Positions 17,650 through 25,821 of a stretch of DNA of 57,636 nucleotides are shown here, piece after piece. The stretch covers positions 1 through 57,636 of the forward strand of contig JAFKFJ010000184.1 in assembly GCA_017307335.1 (NCBI GenBank). The letters run 5' to 3'. This DNA comes from Alphaproteobacteria bacterium. GTDB taxonomy: Bacteria; Pseudomonadota; Alphaproteobacteria; Acetobacterales; Acetobacteraceae. Under the pieces are notes generated by a model. The model saw nothing but the letters and a program-made list of their open reading frames with translations. It was not told where the DNA came from and searched no databases. A program made the position numbers and the translations under genes. Each line of letters opens with the position of its first letter. Positions within the stretch are counted from its first letter, which is position 1.

Positions 17650-18263
17650 AGATCCTGCTGGTCGACGACCATGCCATCGTTCGCGCCGGCCTGCGCCAGC
17701 TTCTGAGCCTGGGCACCCCGGTGACGGTTGCGGAAGCGGCAAGCGGGCGCGAGGCGCTGGCAACGGTCGCGCGGGAACGGCCAGACGTGCTGGTGCTCGA
17801 TCTGAACCTGCCGGATGTCGGCGGCGTCGAACTGATCCGCCGGCTGCTGCTGCAGGACGCCTCGCTGCGCATCCTCGTGCTCAGCATGCACGCGGAGCCG
17901 CTCTACGCCTCCCGCGCGCTGCAGGCGGGCGCGCGCGGCTACATCAGCAAGAGTGCGGAGCCGCAGGAGCTGCTCTCCGCCCTGCGTCGCGTCGCCGAGG
18001 GCGGGCGGTATATCGAGGCCGAGATCGCGCAGGCGCTGGCGCTGCAGAACACGACGTCCGAAGACCCGCTGCAGGGACTGAGCGAGCGCAACCTCGAAAT
18101 CCTCCGGTTGCTCGCTGGAGGGCGCAGCCTGGCCGAGATCGCGGCCAGCCTCGGCGTCGGCTACAAGACCGTCGCCAACGCCTGCACCCAGATCAAGGCG
18201 ACCCTCGGCGTCGCCCGCACCGCCGATCTGGTGCGCCTCGCGATCGCGATGGGGGTGTCGTAG
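17646..18263 (+). CDS. NarL/UhpA-type response regulator
   Basis: DNA-binding response regulator of 205 residues. The receiver domain has acidic pocket DDHAIVRAG, phospho-acceptor Asp52 (VLVLDLNLPD), and Lys in GYISKSAEP. A LuxR/NarL helix-turn-helix occupies about residues 138-200 (LSERNLEILRLLAGGRSLAEI, read in two parts, then LGVGYKTVANACTQIKATLG). The recognition helix reads YKTVANACTQIK rather than the usual KTVSNHR. ATG overlaps the kinase stop (ATGA). It is the best candidate to bind the TTCCC-N9-GGGAA dyads near the receptors and the kinase. Confidence 0.92.
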   Translation: MKILLVDDHAIVRAGLRQLLSLGTPVTVAEAASGREALATVARERPDVLVLDLNLPDVGGVELIRRLLLQDASLRILVLSMHAEPLYASRALQAGARGYISKSAEPQELLSALRRVAEGGRYIEAEIAQALALQNTTSEDPLQGLSERNLEILRLLAGGRSLAEIAASLGVGYKTVANACTQIKATLGVARTADLVRLAIAMGVS

Positions 18264-18299
18264 CCGCACCACAGTCGCAAGCGGCGGCATCGGGAACGT

Positions 18300-18318
18300 T
18301 TCCTTGCCGTGCCGGGAA
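18300..18318. promoter_or_regulatory. weak fourth operator-like site
   Basis: TTCCTTGCCGTGCCGGGAA keeps the 19-base outline TTCC...GGGAA but has one arm mismatch and a GC-rich centre. It lies in the 250-base gap after the response regulator and about 200 bases before the sulfotransferase gene. It may be chance in GC-rich DNA. Confidence 0.25.
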
Positions 18319-18513
18319 GTCGTGGTCTATGCGACGACGCGCGACGCCGCATAGTCTGCGTCGATCGAGCCCGGCATGCGCCGCGGCCAGCCGCGGGAAC
18401 AGGAATTGCCGACGAACCTCCCATTTCAGCCCAGTTTGCACGCGCCGCAGGCAGCAAGAGGCCCGGAGAATCGCGTGTGGCATGTGCGGCAGCGGCCTGG
18501 CTGAGGCGGGGCG

Positions 18514-19671
18514 GTGCTCGTCTTCTGCCACTGCCCCAAGACTGCAGGCACCAGCATGTTCCGGGCGATCGGCCGGGTATACGGCCAGCACCGGAGCTAC
18601 CTGATCAAGCGCGAGCGCCCAAGCATCGCAGCACTCCGGGCGCGCGGAATCAGCTTCGTCGCAGGTCACGCGCCGCACATTTACTACACCGCCCAGGGTG
18701 CAGAGGGGCTGCAATTCTTCACCGTCGTGCGCGACCCGGTGCAGACGGCCCTTTCCGTATTTGCGCACTGCGCGCGCCATCGCTATCTCTGGCGGCCTGC
18801 CATGGAGTTCTTCGATGCGGAACTCCCCGCCCGCGGGCTGGCCCTCAACGCGCCGGAGGCGGTCCGGCTGTTCCTGCGCCGCTTCCCGGCGCTCATGGGG
18901 ATTCGGTGGGACAATCTGCAGGTGCGTTTCGCGGTGGACAAGCCGACCGAGCCGCTGAGCGCATCGGACCTGGAGGTGGCACGGCGCAGTTTCGCGGCCA
19001 TGGACGTCGTGGGCGTGACGGAGCGGTTCGAGGCCACCCTTGAACTGCTCGCGCTGCGTTTCGGGTGGCCGGAGGTCGCGTTTGGCCGCTACGGCGTCAG
19101 CAGCGAGGAGCAGCGGCCGGTCCATGACCCGGACCTGATGCGCGAGATCGAGGCCGAGGTGGCGCTTGATCGCGATCTGACCGCCTGGGCCCGCGAGCGC
19201 TTCGACGCCGATCTCGCCGTCGCGCGCGCCGAGCGCGTGGAGCGTGGGGCGCCCGCGCCTACGATTGCCCCTTCCGCCGCGCATCCGCGCCGCTTCAGCC
19301 CGGCCTGGGTGCGCGAGTGGATCGCGCTGGCCCGCCCCTGGACCCGGGATGACTGGCGCTGGTGGGGCGAGGTCACGCGCGCGATGATGGCGGATCGGGC
19401 GCGCCGCCGCTGGCGCGCGGCGGAGCTTGGCCGCGATGCCTGGCAAGAGCTGCGCATCTTCGCCGCGCTGCTGTTCGACTGGCGCTCCTGCTGGCCGGCA
19501 CGGCTCTGCCTGCTGCTCGGCCTCGCCTACCTGTTCGTGCCGCTGGACCTGGTCCCCGACCGGATCCCGGTGCTCGGCCATTCGGACGAGGCGAGCTTCC
19601 TGCTGGGCGGCCTTATGCTCGGGCGCCTGCTGGTGCCGGAAGCGACGGTGCGCCGGCAGCGCACGGGCTGA
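18514..19671 (+). CDS. sulfotransferase-like domain fused to a DUF1232 (YkvA-like) domain
   Basis: A 385-residue protein. The N-terminal 220 residues look like a sulfotransferase family domain: HCPKTAGTSMFRAI (residues 6-19) is the 5'-phosphosulfate loop of PAPS-dependent enzymes, and VVRDPVQTALSVF matches the 3'-phosphate-binding RDP/S segment. Around residues 320-370, a hydrophobic block with YLFVPLDLVPDRIPVLGHSDEA (in two parts: YLFVPLDLVPDR and IPVLGHSDEA) is the signature of DUF1232. I know of no established function for this fusion. The start is GTG 18514 because it immediately precedes the strand leading to the P-loop. The C-terminal domain suggests membrane attachment. It lies between the two-component system and tonB. 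Confidence 0.8.
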   Translation: MLVFCHCPKTAGTSMFRAIGRVYGQHRSYLIKRERPSIAALRARGISFVAGHAPHIYYTAQGAEGLQFFTVVRDPVQTALSVFAHCARHRYLWRPAMEFFDAELPARGLALNAPEAVRLFLRRFPALMGIRWDNLQVRFAVDKPTEPLSASDLEVARRSFAAMDVVGVTERFEATLELLALRFGWPEVAFGRYGVSSEEQRPVHDPDLMREIEAEVALDRDLTAWARERFDADLAVARAERVERGAPAPTIAPSAAHPRRFSPAWVREWIALARPWTRDDWRWWGEVTRAMMADRARRRWRAAELGRDAWQELRIFAALLFDWRSCWPARLCLLLGLAYLFVPLDLVPDRIPVLGHSDEASFLLGGLMLGRLLVPEATVRRQRTG

Positions 19672-19684
19672 ACGGCCGGCGCCC

Positions 19685-20662
19685 TCAATTCTCCATTCGG
19701 AACCGGTAGGGCACCTCGTAGCGGAACGGGATCGGCCGGCCGTTCTCGGTCGCCGGCTCGAACCGGCAGGATCGCAGGGCGTCGAGCGCCGCGTTGTCGA
19801 GAATCGGAAAGCCGCTGCTGCGCGCCACCGTGACCATGGTCGGGCGGCCATCCGGCCCCACCTGTGCCTGGAGCACGACGAGCCCCTGGATGTGGTCGCG
19901 GAGCGCGGCGCGCGGATAGGGCGGTGGGCAGCGTTCGGCCATGCCGCCCGGCAGTCGCGGCGGCCGCACGGTGTTGCTGCTCGCGGCCGAGGGGGCAGCG
20001 TTCGGGGCCGCTGACGTCGCGGGTGCGGCCGGCGCTGGCGCCGGTGCCGGGGTCGCCGGCGCCGCGCGTGACGGCGCTGGTCGCCGCGGCGCGGGTCGCG
20101 GCGGCGGCTTGGCCCGCGCCGGCGGCCGGGGCGGCTTCTCAACCGGGGGCGGCGGCAGCGTTGGCTGCGGCACGAGCGGCGTGGTCGGCGGCGGCGACAC
20201 CGCTGGTGCTGGCGGTGGCATCGGTGGCGGTGGTGGCACCGCGGGCGCCTCGGCGGCCGGCGGCGGCGGTGGCTCGGGTTCCGGTTGCGCGGTGGGCGGC
20301 GGCTCGACAGCCTCCGGTTGCTGGGCGGGCGCCGGTTCGGGGACGGGGGATGGCTCCGGCGGTGGCGGCGCGCCGGGGGCCTCGGGCGCCGCCGGGGCAG
20401 CGGCCGACGGCGTCGCGGCCGAAGGCGCCGGCGCGAACATGAGATCGAACGACTGTTCAGATGCCGGCGGCGGCAGCGCCGCGCGCGACCAGACGAAGAT
20501 GACGAGGGCCAGCAGCGCCGCGTGGGTCAGCAGCGACACGACCCCGGTGGCCGCCAGCGTGCGTCCATAGCGCCGCGGCGCTGGCGCACGCCGGCCGGGC
20601 GGAGGCAGTGCGGGCCGGGCCGACGAGACCCGCGGCAGCGCGGCCGTGCCCGCAGCCGCCAT
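19685..20662 (-). CDS. tonB: energy transducer TonB
   Basis: TonB family protein of about 325 residues, spanning inner membrane and periplasm to power outer-membrane receptors. It has one N-terminal TM helix near residues 35-60 (VVSLLTHAALLALVIFVW), a long Pro/Glu/Ala-rich spacer of about 150 residues, and a C-terminal TonB domain: YPRAALRDHIQGLVVLQAQV, then LDNAALDALRSCRFEPA and a basic, aromatic end. ATG 20662 is preferred over an in-frame GTG at 20686. It is third in a MaoC-MBL-TonB run and lies close to two TonB-dependent receptors, so it is a likely partner. exbB/exbD are not in this window. Confidence 0.9.
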   Translation of the reverse strand: MAAAGTAALPRVSSARPALPPPGRRAPAPRRYGRTLAATGVVSLLTHAALLALVIFVWSRAALPPPASEQSFDLMFAPAPSAATPSAAAPAAPEAPGAPPPPEPSPVPEPAPAQQPEAVEPPPTAQPEPEPPPPPAAEAPAVPPPPPMPPPAPAVSPPPTTPLVPQPTLPPPPVEKPPRPPARAKPPPRPAPRRPAPSRAAPATPAPAPAPAAPATSAAPNAAPSAASSNTVRPPRLPGGMAERCPPPYPRAALRDHIQGLVVLQAQVGPDGRPTMVTVARSSGFPILDNAALDALRSCRFEPATENGRPIPFRYEVPYRFRMEN

Positions 20663-20704
20663 CCATGTCGTTTCCCCCCGCCGCACTTCCGTCCCGCGCC
20701 GCGT

Positions 20705-21739
20705 TCAGGCGGCGCGCACGCGCCGTCGCCCGTCTGCTCCCGTCTCCGCCAGCATCCAGCCGCGATGCAGCATGTAGTTTACATGCGCCATCGTCTCGCC
20801 GAAGGCGAAGCTGACCTGGTGGCTGTCGAGCGCGCGGGGGAACAGGCGCGGCACGATCTCCGCCGGCAGCAGCGGGGTGGCACATGCCTCCGCCACCGCC
20901 TGGCAACGCTGGTCGTGGTGCAGCGAGAGTTCGCGGACGCGCGCATGCAGGCCGCGGAACGGCAGGTTGTGCGCCGGCAGCACCAGCACGTCCTCCGGCA
21001 CCGTGCGCAGCAGGCCGGCGAGCGAGGCGAGATACTCGCCGAGCGGATCGCCGTACGGCTCCTGCGGCCACACGCTGACATTGGGCGAGATCTTGGCCAG
21101 CACCTGATCGGCGGGCAGGAACAGCGCGGCCTCGCGGCACAGCAGCATGACCTGCTCGGCCGCGTGCCCGCCGCCGGTCAGCAGCTCGAACCGCCGCCCG
21201 CCGATGGTGAGCGTGCCGCCGGCGGTCAGGCGGCGATAGGCAAGCGGCAGGTCGGTGGTGAGCCAGCGATAGCCGATATCGCGCTGGACCATCGCATCGA
21301 TCGGTCCTTCGGCGAGCCCGTTGGCGGCGAAGAAGGCGCGCCGCGCCTCGATTTCCGCCGGCTCCGCCCAGCGGCGATGAAGCTGGGTCGTGAGGTATTC
21401 GGTCCGGCTCATCGACAGTTCGAGCCCGCAGCGTTCCGCGAGCCAGCCAGCGAGCCCGACATGGTCGGGGTGGAAGTGGGTGACGATGAGCCGCGTGGGC
21501 GGCCGCGCCGCCAGCGGGCCGGCAAGCACCCCCTCCCACCACGCGCGGGAGCGGGCGTCGTTGATGCCGGTATCCAGCACCGCCCAGCCCGGCCCATCCT
21601 CGATCAGGTAGATATTGACGTGATCGAGCGCGAAGGGCAGCGCGAGGCGCAGCCACAGGATGCCGGGCGCGATCTCCACCGGCCTCCCCGGTTCGGGGGC
21701 CGTGGGCGCGGGGAACAGGAGCGCGCTGTCGCTGGGCAT
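20705..21739 (-). CDS. MBL-fold metallo-hydrolase
   Basis: Metallo-beta-lactamase fold hydrolase of 344 residues. The zinc motif HFHPDHVG (His88, His90, Asp92, His93) is intact, with later ligands in TGGGHAAEQV and FLPADQVL. The N-terminal strand DHVNIYLIEDGPGWAVLDTG is typical of the glyoxalase II/LACTB2-like branch. A C-terminal helical region of about 100 residues follows. It lies 9 bases after the MaoC gene and 42 bases before tonB on the same strand. Substrate unknown; a thioester or lactone hydrolase is plausible given the MaoC neighbour. Confidence 0.9.
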   Translation of the reverse strand: MPSDSALLFPAPTAPEPGRPVEIAPGILWLRLALPFALDHVNIYLIEDGPGWAVLDTGINDARSRAWWEGVLAGPLAARPPTRLIVTHFHPDHVGLAGWLAERCGLELSMSRTEYLTTQLHRRWAEPAEIEARRAFFAANGLAEGPIDAMVQRDIGYRWLTTDLPLAYRRLTAGGTLTIGGRRFELLTGGGHAAEQVMLLCREAALFLPADQVLAKISPNVSVWPQEPYGDPLGEYLASLAGLLRTVPEDVLVLPAHNLPFRGLHARVRELSLHHDQRCQAVAEACATPLLPAEIVPRLFPRALDSHQVSFAFGETMAHVNYMLHRGWMLAETGADGRRRVRAA

Positions 21740-21748
21740 CCGGGCGGT

Positions 21749-22225
21749 TTAGGGGCGCCGGCGCGGCGCGGCAAGGAGGGGGCAGCCGCGCACGACGAGC
21801 GTGCCGACCCAACCCATCACCTGCGCCCCGTCCTGGTTGAAAGTCCGCGCGGCGACGCGCATCCGTCCCTGGCCGGGGCGCGAGGCGGAGGGGATGATCT
21901 CCAGCACCTCGCTCTCCACCCGCAGCGTGTCACCGGGGCGGACGGGGCGCCGCCACCGCAGCTCGTCGACCCCCGTGCCGATGATGCCACCGGCGATCGG
22001 CAGGCCCCCCTCCACCAGCAGGCGCATGGTGAGGCAGGCGGTGTGCCAGCCGCTGGCGACCAGCTCGCCGAACGGGCTCGCGGCGGCCGCCGCGGCGTCG
22101 AGATGGAAGGGTTGCGGATCGAACTCCCGCGCGAACACCTTGATTTCATCCAGGGTCAGGGTGCGCGCCGGGCCCGCAAACCGCTGGCCGACGGTGAACT
22201 CCGCGAAACGCAGGGGCTGGACCAT
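21749..22225 (-). CDS. MaoC-like hotdog hydratase
   Basis: MaoC-family protein of 158 residues, hotdog fold, usually an (R)-specific enoyl-CoA hydratase. The catalytic segment is FAREFDPQPFHLD near residues 31-43, followed by GELVASGWHTACLTMRL. The strand region with DELRWRRPVRPGDTL is also conserved. It is the first gene of the minus-strand run leading to the MBL hydrolase and tonB, and it is divergent from the thioesterase at 22291. The exact acyl-CoA substrate cannot be inferred. Confidence 0.88.
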   Translation of the reverse strand: MVQPLRFAEFTVGQRFAGPARTLTLDEIKVFAREFDPQPFHLDAAAAAASPFGELVASGWHTACLTMRLLVEGGLPIAGGIIGTGVDELRWRRPVRPGDTLRVESEVLEIIPSASRPGQGRMRVAARTFNQDGAQVMGWVGTLVVRGCPLLAAPRRRP

Positions 22226-22290
22226 GCGGGCAGGATAGACCCGCGCTGCCGGGGCTCGACAACCCGGCGGCGCGCCGGGGAGGATTGCGC

Positions 22291-22710
22291 ATGCGCATGC
22301 CCTTCCAACACACGCGGACGATCGCCTGGGGTGACGCCGACCCGGCCGGCATTGCCTATACCGGCCGCTTCCCGAATTTCGCGCTCGACGCGATCGAGGC
22401 GTGGTTCGCCGCGCGGCTGGGCATCGACTGGTACCGGATGCACCGCGAGCTCGGCGGCGGCACCCCGTTCGTGCACATGGACATGGATTTTCGGATGTCT
22501 TTGCGGCCGGGCGACGTGCTGTGCACCGAGGTGCGGCTGCGCCGCGCCGGCCGCTCGTCCCTCGAATTCGCGGTTCGCGGCCTGGTCGGCGGTCAGGTCA
22601 GCTTCGAGGGCCGGTTCGTCTGTGCCTTCGTCGACGATGCAACCGAGAAATCCCGCCCGGCGCCGGAGTCCTTGCGGGATGGGATCGCGCGCGAGCTCGA
22701 TCCCGACTGA
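22291..22710 (+). CDS. acyl-CoA thioesterase, 4-hydroxybenzoyl-CoA type
   Basis: Hotdog thioesterase of 139 residues. The motif WGDADPAGIAYTGRFPNF near residues 14-31 contains the active-site Asp of the 4HBT family (D-x-D-x-x-G-x-x-Y/F). The rest keeps FRMSLRPGDVL and LEFAVRGLV strands. ATG 22291 follows GGGGAGG at 22276-22283; a second ATG at 22297 is also possible. It ends 14 bases before a strong hairpin and converges on the cytochrome c gene. It probably releases free acids from aryl or acyl-CoA; the substrate is unknown. Confidence 0.88.
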   Translation: MRMPFQHTRTIAWGDADPAGIAYTGRFPNFALDAIEAWFAARLGIDWYRMHRELGGGTPFVHMDMDFRMSLRPGDVLCTEVRLRRAGRSSLEFAVRGLVGGQVSFEGRFVCAFVDDATEKSRPAPESLRDGIARELDPD

Positions 22711-22720
22711 CCCCCCTCCC

Positions 22721-23113
22721 CTAGGGCGTCCGCCCCGGCGGACGCCCGCGGCCAACCAGCCCATCGTGGCGCGCGCGGAGATAGGCGTGGATGTCGTCGA
22801 TGTAGGGCACGACGTTCGGGTCATCACCAAAGCCCTTCATGACCGACGTGCCGCGCGTCACGCCCTGCAGCACGACGCGCCGGAAGGTTTGGATGTCGAG
22901 CGGGCGCTCGATCAGCGACGGCGCGAAGGTCGCGCCCACGCCGTCGGGACCGTGACAGTGGCTGCAAACCGCATTGTAGCGCCGATAGCCGTTTCAGATG
23001 GCGGCATCGGCCTTGCCGTCCGGAGCCGGCTGGACGTCGGCGCGCGCCTGCGCCACCGGCGTGAGCAGGCACGCGAGCGCCGCCCACGCGGTCACGGCGG
23101 CATTCGAGAGCAT
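22721..23113 (-). pseudogene. methanol-metabolism-like c-type cytochrome gene with in-frame TGA
   Basis: From ATG 23113 the frame encodes a signal peptide (MLSNAAVTAWAALACLL...AQA) and a short linker, then TGA at 22994-22996 as codon 40, and then continues in the same frame for 91 codons to TAG at 22721. After the TGA it reads NGYRRYNAVCSHCHGPDGVG, with heme site CSHCH, a candidate Met ligand in SVMKGFGDD, and the ending YIDDIHAYLRAR...GRGRP. This matches cytochromes annotated as methanol-metabolism related (XoxG/cL-like). A single base change (CGA or TGG to TGA) explains the interruption; no indel is needed. It lies 6 bases after the small exported gene. It may be a pseudogene, a sequencing error or a readthrough case. 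Confidence 0.75.
22724..22747. terminator. strong hairpin after the thioesterase, overlapping the cytochrome 3' end
   Basis: GGGCGTCCGCC (22724-22734) and GGCGGACGCCC (22737-22747) are perfect 11-base inverted arms with only CC between them, so the real loop will open a few pairs. It starts 13 bases after the thioesterase stop and covers the last codons of the convergent cytochrome gene. No T run is present. Confidence 0.5.
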
Positions 23114-23119
23114 CGGCGC

Positions 23120-23473
23120 TCAGTTGACGCGATCGGCGATGTCGGCGCCGTCATCGACGAGCAGGCGATCGCCGACGCGCCGCACGAGGATGACGTCGGG
23201 CGGCTGGCCGAGCCCGCGCGGCACGGAAATCTCCAACGACTGGCCCGGCAGCAGGACGGAGACGAAGCGGAACACCTTCATCGCTTCGGTATCATCGGTC
23301 TGCACCGTGGCGACCACGCGGTCGCCCTGTGCTTCCTCAGTGAAGTAGATGATCGCCGATGCGCCGGTGTGAAACGCCTTCTGCATTGCGGCGCTCGGCG
23401 CCAGTTCGTCGGCGCGCGCGCCGGCCGCGCCGGCCGGCAGCAGCAATGCAGTCACCAACAGGAGGTTTTTCAC
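23120..23473 (-). CDS. exported protein of unknown function, partner of the cytochrome gene
   Basis: A 117-residue protein from GTG 23473, chosen because it begins a clear signal peptide (MKNLLLVTALLLPAGAAGARA). A longer open frame to 23533 has an Arg-rich start that does not fit export. The mature part has a beta-rich look, with GASAIIYFTEEAQGDRVVAT and a SVLLPGQSLEISVPRG block followed by VILVRRVGDRLLV. It has no cysteine and no metal motif. The stop is 6 bases from the cytochrome start, so they form an operon. I do not recognise the family. Confidence 0.7.
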   Translation of the reverse strand: MKNLLLVTALLLPAGAAGARADELAPSAAMQKAFHTGASAIIYFTEEAQGDRVVATVQTDDTEAMKVFRFVSVLLPGQSLEISVPRGLGQPPDVILVRRVGDRLLVDDGADIADRVN

Positions 23474-23619
23474 CTTCGTTCTCCCCGATCGATGCCAGCG
23501 CCTGCGCGGCGATGAGCGGCCCGCGCGGGGCACGCACGAAGCATGACAGCCGGCAGCAACCGGGCCGTATCAGGCGTGTAAGCGGGCTGTAACGAATGTG
23601 CCCGGCGCGAGGTGGGTCG

Positions 23620-25347
23620 TCAGCCGTAGGGGTTATCGCCGAAATAGTGATGCACGTTGTCGATCGCCTGCTCCCAGCTATCGTTGCTGTTGCTGCCGCT
23701 GGACGGCTCCTCGGCGGGAGTCGCGCTGCCCGGCGATTCCTCCTGCGCCGCCTGCGGTGTCTCGACGCTCTCCGAGGGCGTGTCCGCCGCGACCGCTTCG
23801 GGGCCGTTGTCGGCCGGTGGCGCCGGCTGCTCCGAGTCCGAGCCGCCGCCGTCGTGGCCGGAGTAGGAGTCGTCGGAGTAGGAGCCGCCGCCACCGCCGC
23901 CGCCGCCGCCGTTGTCCTCGCGCACCGGCGACGGATCGCCGACGCGCTCCTCGGCGTCGACTTCTTTCTTCGAGGTCGACCAGAAGCTGCTGAGAAGACC
24001 CAGCAGGCCGCCGCCGCTCATCGCCGTTTCTTCCTTCGCGGGCGTCGCCTCGGCCTCCGCCTGCGCCATCAGCGCCTTCTCGGCGCGCGCCTGTTCGGTC
24101 AGCGCGCTTTCCGCATCCGCTGCCCGGCGCGCCGCCGCCTGCGCCTCCTCCTCCGCCTGTCTGGCCTTCGCGGTGTCCTCCTGAAGCTGCGCTTCCTGCG
24201 CGCGCAGCCGCTCCGTCTCACGCTGATAGGCTTCGGCGTCGGCGCTCGCCTTCGCGACCTGCTCGCTCGAGGCCTGCTTCACGTCGGCGGCGAGCTGCCG
24301 GTCGAGGGTGGTGTTGCTGCGCGCGGCATCGAGCAAGGGCTTGACGAAGGTGTAGTCGTCGTCGGGCGTCAGCGGGCCTTCGCGCATCGCCTCGTCGCGG
24401 CGCGCCGCGACCTGCTCCTTGGCCTGCCCGTGCTGCTGCGCAAGCTCGGCGATCTGCGGGTTCTGGCTGGCGCCGGCCTGTTCGGACAGCGCCTCGACCG
24501 ACTTGTCCGCGGCCACCTGGGCCTTGATGTCCTTGCCCACGGCGTAGGCGACCTGCACGCCTGTCACCACCTGGCCGACGACCGGCACGCCCTGCATGAC
24601 GTTCGCCACCTTCTGCGCGCCGCTCAGCACGCCGGAGACGACCGGATCGACGACGCTTTCGTCCTTCTCGACGGCCTCGATCGTGTTCTTCGTCGCTTCC
24701 AGCACGCCGATCGTGCCGAGCACCTGATTCGTCACGACCTGCGTCGCGGTGCCGCCGACATTGGTGATCACGCCTTCCGTGATGGTGCGCAGCGTGCCCA
24801 GGCGCGCGCTGTCCGCGTCGGCCATGGACTTGCTCGTCCTGTCGGAGGCCTGGGTGAGCTGCGCGCCCTCGGCGCTGGCGGACTGCGCCTGCATGATTTG
24901 GCCTTCGAGCTTCTCGCGCTGGTCCTTGGTCTCGCTCGCCTGCCGCTCCATCTCCTCGCGCCGGCTTGTGGCCTCGGCGGCCTCCTTCTCTATCCGTTCA
25001 CGCCTGGCCCGCGCCTCATCGGCCTGCCGCTCGATCTCCTGCACCCTGGCCCTTGCCGCCTCAACCTCTCGCTCCCGCTCCTCGCGCGCGGCCTTCTCGG
25101 CCTCGGCCCTGCGCGCGAATTCCTCCGCGGAGAACGGCGGGTCGCTGTCCGACGACCCGCCGTCGGACGCGCCGCCATGGCTGCCGCCGGCGCCATCGCC
25201 ACTGTTGGGCGCCGGGCTGGAGTTGCCGCCGGGCTTGGGGCCACCGGTGGCGACCGGGGCCTGCTGTCCGCGGCCGAACGCGACCATGGCCGTGCCGAAG
25301 AGCACCATGGCGACCGCAACCACCCAGCCACTGTTCGAATCGCTCAT
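23620..25347 (-). CDS. membrane-anchored coiled-coil protein with Gly-rich tail, unknown function
   Basis: A 575-residue protein. Residues 8-25 (WVVAVAMVLFGTAMVAFG) form one N-terminal membrane segment. A Gly/Ser/Pro linker follows to about 70, then a highly charged coiled coil (about 75-160, rich in E, R, A, K). A less charged middle region with repeated small and hydrophobic residues (GVITNVGGTATQVVTNQVLG, VVSGVLSGAQKVANVMQGV) comes next, then a second coiled coil (about 345-440). The tail has a run of nine Gly, Ser/Asp repeats and a final HHYFGDNPYG. Third gene of the S53-peptidase run, 12 bases after the helical protein. No family recognised; a TolA-like or secretion scaffold role is only a guess. 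Confidence 0.75.
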   Translation of the reverse strand: MSDSNSGWVVAVAMVLFGTAMVAFGRGQQAPVATGGPKPGGNSSPAPNSGDGAGGSHGGASDGGSSDSDPPFSAEEFARRAEAEKAAREEREREVEAARARVQEIERQADEARARRERIEKEAAEATSRREEMERQASETKDQREKLEGQIMQAQSASAEGAQLTQASDRTSKSMADADSARLGTLRTITEGVITNVGGTATQVVTNQVLGTIGVLEATKNTIEAVEKDESVVDPVVSGVLSGAQKVANVMQGVPVVGQVVTGVQVAYAVGKDIKAQVAADKSVEALSEQAGASQNPQIAELAQQHGQAKEQVAARRDEAMREGPLTPDDDYTFVKPLLDAARSNTTLDRQLAADVKQASSEQVAKASADAEAYQRETERLRAQEAQLQEDTAKARQAEEEAQAAARRAADAESALTEQARAEKALMAQAEAEATPAKEETAMSGGGLLGLLSSFWSTSKKEVDAEERVGDPSPVREDNGGGGGGGGGSYSDDSYSGHDGGGSDSEQPAPPADNGPEAVAADTPSESVETPQAAQEESPGSATPAEEPSSGSNSNDSWEQAIDNVHHYFGDNPYG

Positions 25348-25359
25348 CGGCGTTCTCCC

Positions 25360-25821
25360 TCAAACCACGCTGGCCGCGATCTCGGACTCGAGCTTGTGCA
25401 GCGCCTGTTGCAGGCCGGACTGCGTGTTCAGCGTGACGCCGAGCGGGTTGGCGTCCAGCAGGCTGAAGAGCTTGTTGCTACCGACAAAGCCGGCGATCTT
25501 GCCACACAGCTTGCGCACCGCTTTGGCGTTGCGCCGGCGCTCGCTTGCGGGGGCCTGCAGCAGTTCCATCAGTGCGGCCGACATCGCCACGCGAAACCCG
25601 CCGGTCAGATCGGTCAGCCCCTCGTCGGCGATGCGCTTCATCAGGGGATCGCCGGTGGCGCGCAACTTCGACTGCAGCGCCGCGACGCCGTTTCCGAGAT
25701 CGGCCAGCGAATCATGGTACTCGGCGATCGCCGCCTGAAGACGCTTGGTGTCGATGGCCGGTGGCGCCTTGATCCCCAGCACGCCTTCGATCCAGGCACG
25801 CTGTTCGCTTGTCGCCGCCAT
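25360..25821 (-). CDS. small all-helical protein of unknown function
   Basis: A 153-residue protein from ATG 25821, which has AAGGG seven bases upstream; an in-frame ATG at 25848 is weaker. It starts TSEQRAWIEGVLGI and is predicted mainly helical with no signal peptide, TM segment or cysteine-rich motif (one Cys in KLCGKIAGF). The C-terminal part, NKLFSLLDANPLGVTLN followed by an amphipathic helix, looks like a compact recurrent domain, but I cannot name it. It sits between the S53 peptidase (92-base gap) and the coiled-coil protein (12-base gap), all on the same strand, which argues for a common system. Confidence 0.7.
   Translation of the reverse strand: MAATSEQRAWIEGVLGIKAPPAIDTKRLQAAIAEYHDSLADLGNGVAALQSKLRATGDPLMKRIADEGLTDLTGGFRVAMSAALMELLQAPASERRRNAKAVRKLCGKIAGFVGSNKLFSLLDANPLGVTLNTQSGLQQALHKLESEIAASVV

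Noticed and set aside
18300..18318. Strong fourth operator site
   Set aside because: One arm is degenerate and the centre is GC-rich; kept only as a low-confidence feature.
22721..23113. Frameshift as the cause of the broken cytochrome gene
   Set aside because: Translation stays in one frame on both sides of the TGA; a substitution is enough.
20285..23515. 1076-residue plus-strand frame opposite tonB, MBL, MaoC and cytochrome genes
   Set aside because: It crosses five genes with recognised motifs and has only random Arg/Gly-rich content.
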